DNA of 5,060 nucleotides, taken from assembly GCA_045604965.1 (NCBI GenBank), contig JAZUPB010000033.1, positions 1 through 5,060 of the forward strand, given 5' to 3'. Made by a program: the position numbers and the translations under genes. Below the pieces are notes generated by a model that saw nothing but the letters and a program-made list of their open reading frames with translations, made no database searches and was not told the origin of the DNA. The stretch's first letter is position 1. Each line of letters begins with the position of its first letter. Positions 3,743 through 5,060 of this stretch are shown here, piece by piece. This DNA comes from JAISGQ01 sp045604965 (GTDB lineage: Bacteria; Bacillota; Clostridia; Oscillospirales; Acutalibacteraceae).

Positions 3743-4965
3743 TATTTCTCTTTCCTTTCCCTATCTTTTAGATATTTGTGCAAATCATCTCTATAGTTAT
3801 ATAGTTTTTCTGCTTCTCTATGGGCATCTTCATACGCAACATCCAAGCCTTTTCCCATAATATTGGCCTCCATCAGTTCATGGTTTAACAAGGTAATATC
3901 ATGTTTCTGAACACCTCTGCCAGATCGCAAACGCATCCATGATTGCTGAATATAATAATCAGAATCAAATCTATGAACTTCACCATCAGCAAACCGATGT
4001 TCAAGCTCAAATATATGCGCAAAAACAATGTCAATGTCTGTCTCCGAAAACCCGCTGTTTTTTGCCACTGCCGCAATCTCATATTCTCTCTTTCGATTGC
4101 GCACTTGCTCATAGTACGCTTTAGCGGCAGCATCTCGTTTTTCTTGGTAGGGATCGTTTTTATCTGTATACGCGCCGTATTTGGAACTTGTATCATTAAT
4201 TATACCACGTTGATTGGCATTAGCAAGTCTGCTGTTTTCTGCCTTTTCCTTCAACCCCTTTACGCTTGCACTGTTCTCCAGCCTATCCACCTTGCGCTGA
4301 GCATCATCTACCTTACGATTCAATGACAACTCGGCAGATTTCAGCTTGTTATACTCCGCAGAGTGAACATCTCCCGTCGCGGCAAGCTGCTGCAATCTGT
4401 TTTGAGTATCAGCAAGCACGCGCTGCCTATTTTCCAACAGTTCAACCGCATTTTTATACTGTGACAATGCCCGTCTTTCAAGCGGGGTGTGGGCAGTAGC
4501 AGTTAGCTCTTGTATCATGTTACTTTGGGACGTAGGCCTCACATTGCCGACGGCAGTGTCGTCGCGGGCGATTCGTGAATCGCCCCTACTGCTTGCAAAG
4601 TTCACAGCACCATAACCGCCGGACAAAAATCCGCCTGACAGCATGCCGCCAAGAACATCAAGGCCAAGGCCGAGCGCCTGATCGCCCAGGGCATATTCAA
4701 AGGCTCGCTCATCACTGTAGCCCTGTGACAGGTAATACTCCACATTCTGCGACCATTGGCTTTGATCTCCGGAGATGAGGATATCCGCAAAGCTGTTCAG
4801 CAGGTTCGATGCGCCTTCTTCGCTGCCCTCTGTAACCATGTTCTTCCATACATATTTAAGAAAACCATCGGCCATCAGGTCTGGGTCAAGAAGCGCTTCG
4901 ATGCTGAATCTCTCCGTCCCCGCCTCTACAGCGCCCGATCTGCTAAAACAATAACAGAGCCACAT
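3742..4965 (-). CDS. Module D: polymorphic toxin C-terminal module with HELME-type tip
   Basis: The 407-residue frame nominally starts at ATG 4965, but that codon lies in the loop of the upstream terminator and residues 1-8 translate its stem and T-run; genuine pre-toxin text starts near residue 11 (AVEAGTERFSIEALLDPDLM). Residues 43-62 hold TEGSEEGASNLLNSFADIL, 98-120 a Gly-rich hydrophobic stretch, 146-240 a charged coiled coil. The tip, about 265-407, contains EIAAVAKNSGFSETDI, H317 and H323, HRFDSDYYIQQSW, then HDITLLNHELMEANIM (H355, H362, E363, E366) and AHREAEKLYNY. I recall this block as a recurring module in Firmicutes phage-like and polymorphic proteins; the spaced His/Glu residues could bind a metal, which is inference. 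The immunity gene at 3521-3742 overlaps its stop. Likely a silent donor cassette unless read from an upstream fusion. Confidence 0.82.
   Translation of the reverse strand: MWLCYCFSRSGAVEAGTERFSIEALLDPDLMADGFLKYVWKNMVTEGSEEGASNLLNSFADILISGDQSQWSQNVEYYLSQGYSDERAFEYALGDQALGLGLDVLGGMLSGGFLSGGYGAVNFASSRGDSRIARDDTAVGNVRPTSQSNMIQELTATAHTPLERRALSQYKNAVELLENRQRVLADTQNRLQQLAATGDVHSAEYNKLKSAELSLNRKVDDAQRKVDRLENSASVKGLKEKAENSRLANANQRGIINDTSSKYGAYTDKNDPYQEKRDAAAKAYYEQVRNRKREYEIAAVAKNSGFSETDIDIVFAHIFELEHRFADGEVHRFDSDYYIQQSWMRLRSGRGVQKHDITLLNHELMEANIMGKGLDVAYEDAHREAEKLYNYRDDLHKYLKDRERKEK
4281..4857 (-). repeat. Long direct repeat, copy 2 (pre-toxin region of module D)
   Basis: Partner of 2426-3002 at a fixed offset of 1855 bases. 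Identity is high except in a block at about 4360-4435, where module D encodes LQQLAATGDVH in place of the IHLLESTGRTG of module C. Unlike module C, module D continues about 90 bases further toward the N-terminus before meeting its terminator, so the repeat boundary at 4857 is set by module C. Confidence 0.9.
4566..4585. repeat. Palindrome inside the pre-toxin coding sequence (copy 2)
   Basis: The same nine-pair palindrome as at 2711-2730, GGGCGATTC and GAATCGCCC, at the same place in the reading frame (SSRGDSRIARDD). It was therefore present before the two modules diverged, or has been homogenised between them. Confidence 0.6.
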
Positions 4966-4982
4966 TACGCAGCTCTGTTATT
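4945..4982 (-). terminator. Intrinsic terminator of the upstream module
   Basis: An 11-pair perfect stem joins AATAACAGAGC (4950-4960) to GCTCTGTTATT (4972-4982) around an 11-base loop, followed on the minus strand by GTTTT. It ends the gene whose stop is at 4994-4996. The nominal ATG of module D (4963-4965) sits in its loop. Confidence 0.8.
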
Positions 4983-4993
4983 ACCCTTAACCT

Positions 4994-5060
4994 TTATTCT
5001 ACATCAGCCCTATACCAACGGCACTTCTCGCAAACTTGATTTGCTAATTCTAAGTCTACT
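4994..5060 (-). CDS. 3' end of a small gene, partial at right edge
   Basis: One minus frame enters from the window edge and reads VDLELANQVCEKCRWYRADV, then Glu and TAA at 4994-4996. The CEKC pair of cysteines and the position, 11 bases before a terminator, fit the end of another immunity-like gene closing an earlier module. Only 21 residues are visible, so neither the family nor the start can be given. Of the other two frames, one stops within the segment and none shows better protein-like text. Confidence 0.55.
   Translation of the reverse strand, partial: VDLELANQVCEKCRWYRADVE

Noticed and set aside
3885..4196. Second minus-strand frame of 103 codons inside module D
   Set aside because: It is an out-of-frame shadow of the toxin with low-quality composition; the toxin frame explains this DNA.
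3943..4326. Plus-strand open frame of 127 codons with hydrophobic stretches
   Set aside because: It is antisense to the module D toxin tip, which has clear protein-like sequence and a coupled immunity gene. No ribosome binding site is evident.

Overview
This window looks like an accessory region from a Clostridia-type Firmicute, possibly gut-associated and of intermediate GC. The signs are strong AGGAGG-type ribosome binding sites, classic intrinsic terminators, and small immunity-like proteins of kinds common in that phylum; species cannot be told. All credible genes lie on the minus strand, so the biology reads from right to left.

The window is an array of displaced C-terminal modules of a polymorphic toxin. 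Each module has a fragment of a shared pre-toxin region (motif TEGSEEGASNLLNSFADIL, a Gly-rich hydrophobic stretch, then a charged coiled coil ending near DAQRKVDRLEN). A variable toxin tip follows, then one or more small immunity-like genes, then a terminator. From right to left: the 3' end of a small gene (4994-5060) and its terminator (4950-4982); module D (toxin 3742-4965, immunity 3521-3742, then an older toxin remnant at 3279-3410 with a 55-residue gene at 3146-3313); a terminator at 3051-3084; module C (toxin 2007-2996, immunity 1742-2005, an immunity fragment at 1678-1752, an immunity pseudogene at 1437-1658, an Ntox50-like toxin tail at 1306-1434 and a 63-residue Sm-like immunity gene at 1118-1309); a terminator at 1052-1093; module B (toxin 482-949 with homology reaching 1045, SH3-like immunity 310-513); a terminator at 202-241; and module A, a headless pre-toxin fragment running off the left edge.

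Modules A, B and D start at different points of the pre-toxin region within a few bases of the preceding terminator; C starts about 50 bases after its terminator, next to a REP-like palindrome. None has a convincing start and ribosome binding site upstream of the pre-toxin segment. They look like silent donor cassettes: recombination through the shared pre-toxin DNA could place a new toxin tip and its immunity gene behind an expressed full-length toxin elsewhere. The small genes keep good ribosome binding sites, often inside the preceding toxin's last codons. Downstream of the first toxin/immunity pair, modules C and D carry broken toxins and surplus immunity genes, as if successive tip replacements had pushed older pairs downstream.

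Four 25-base REP-like palindromes (3005-3029, 3112-3136, 3411-3435, 3466-3490) form two inverted pairs, and at least three lie within about ten bases of a module or gene seam. They were not expected from the toxin genes alone and are the most interesting structural feature here.
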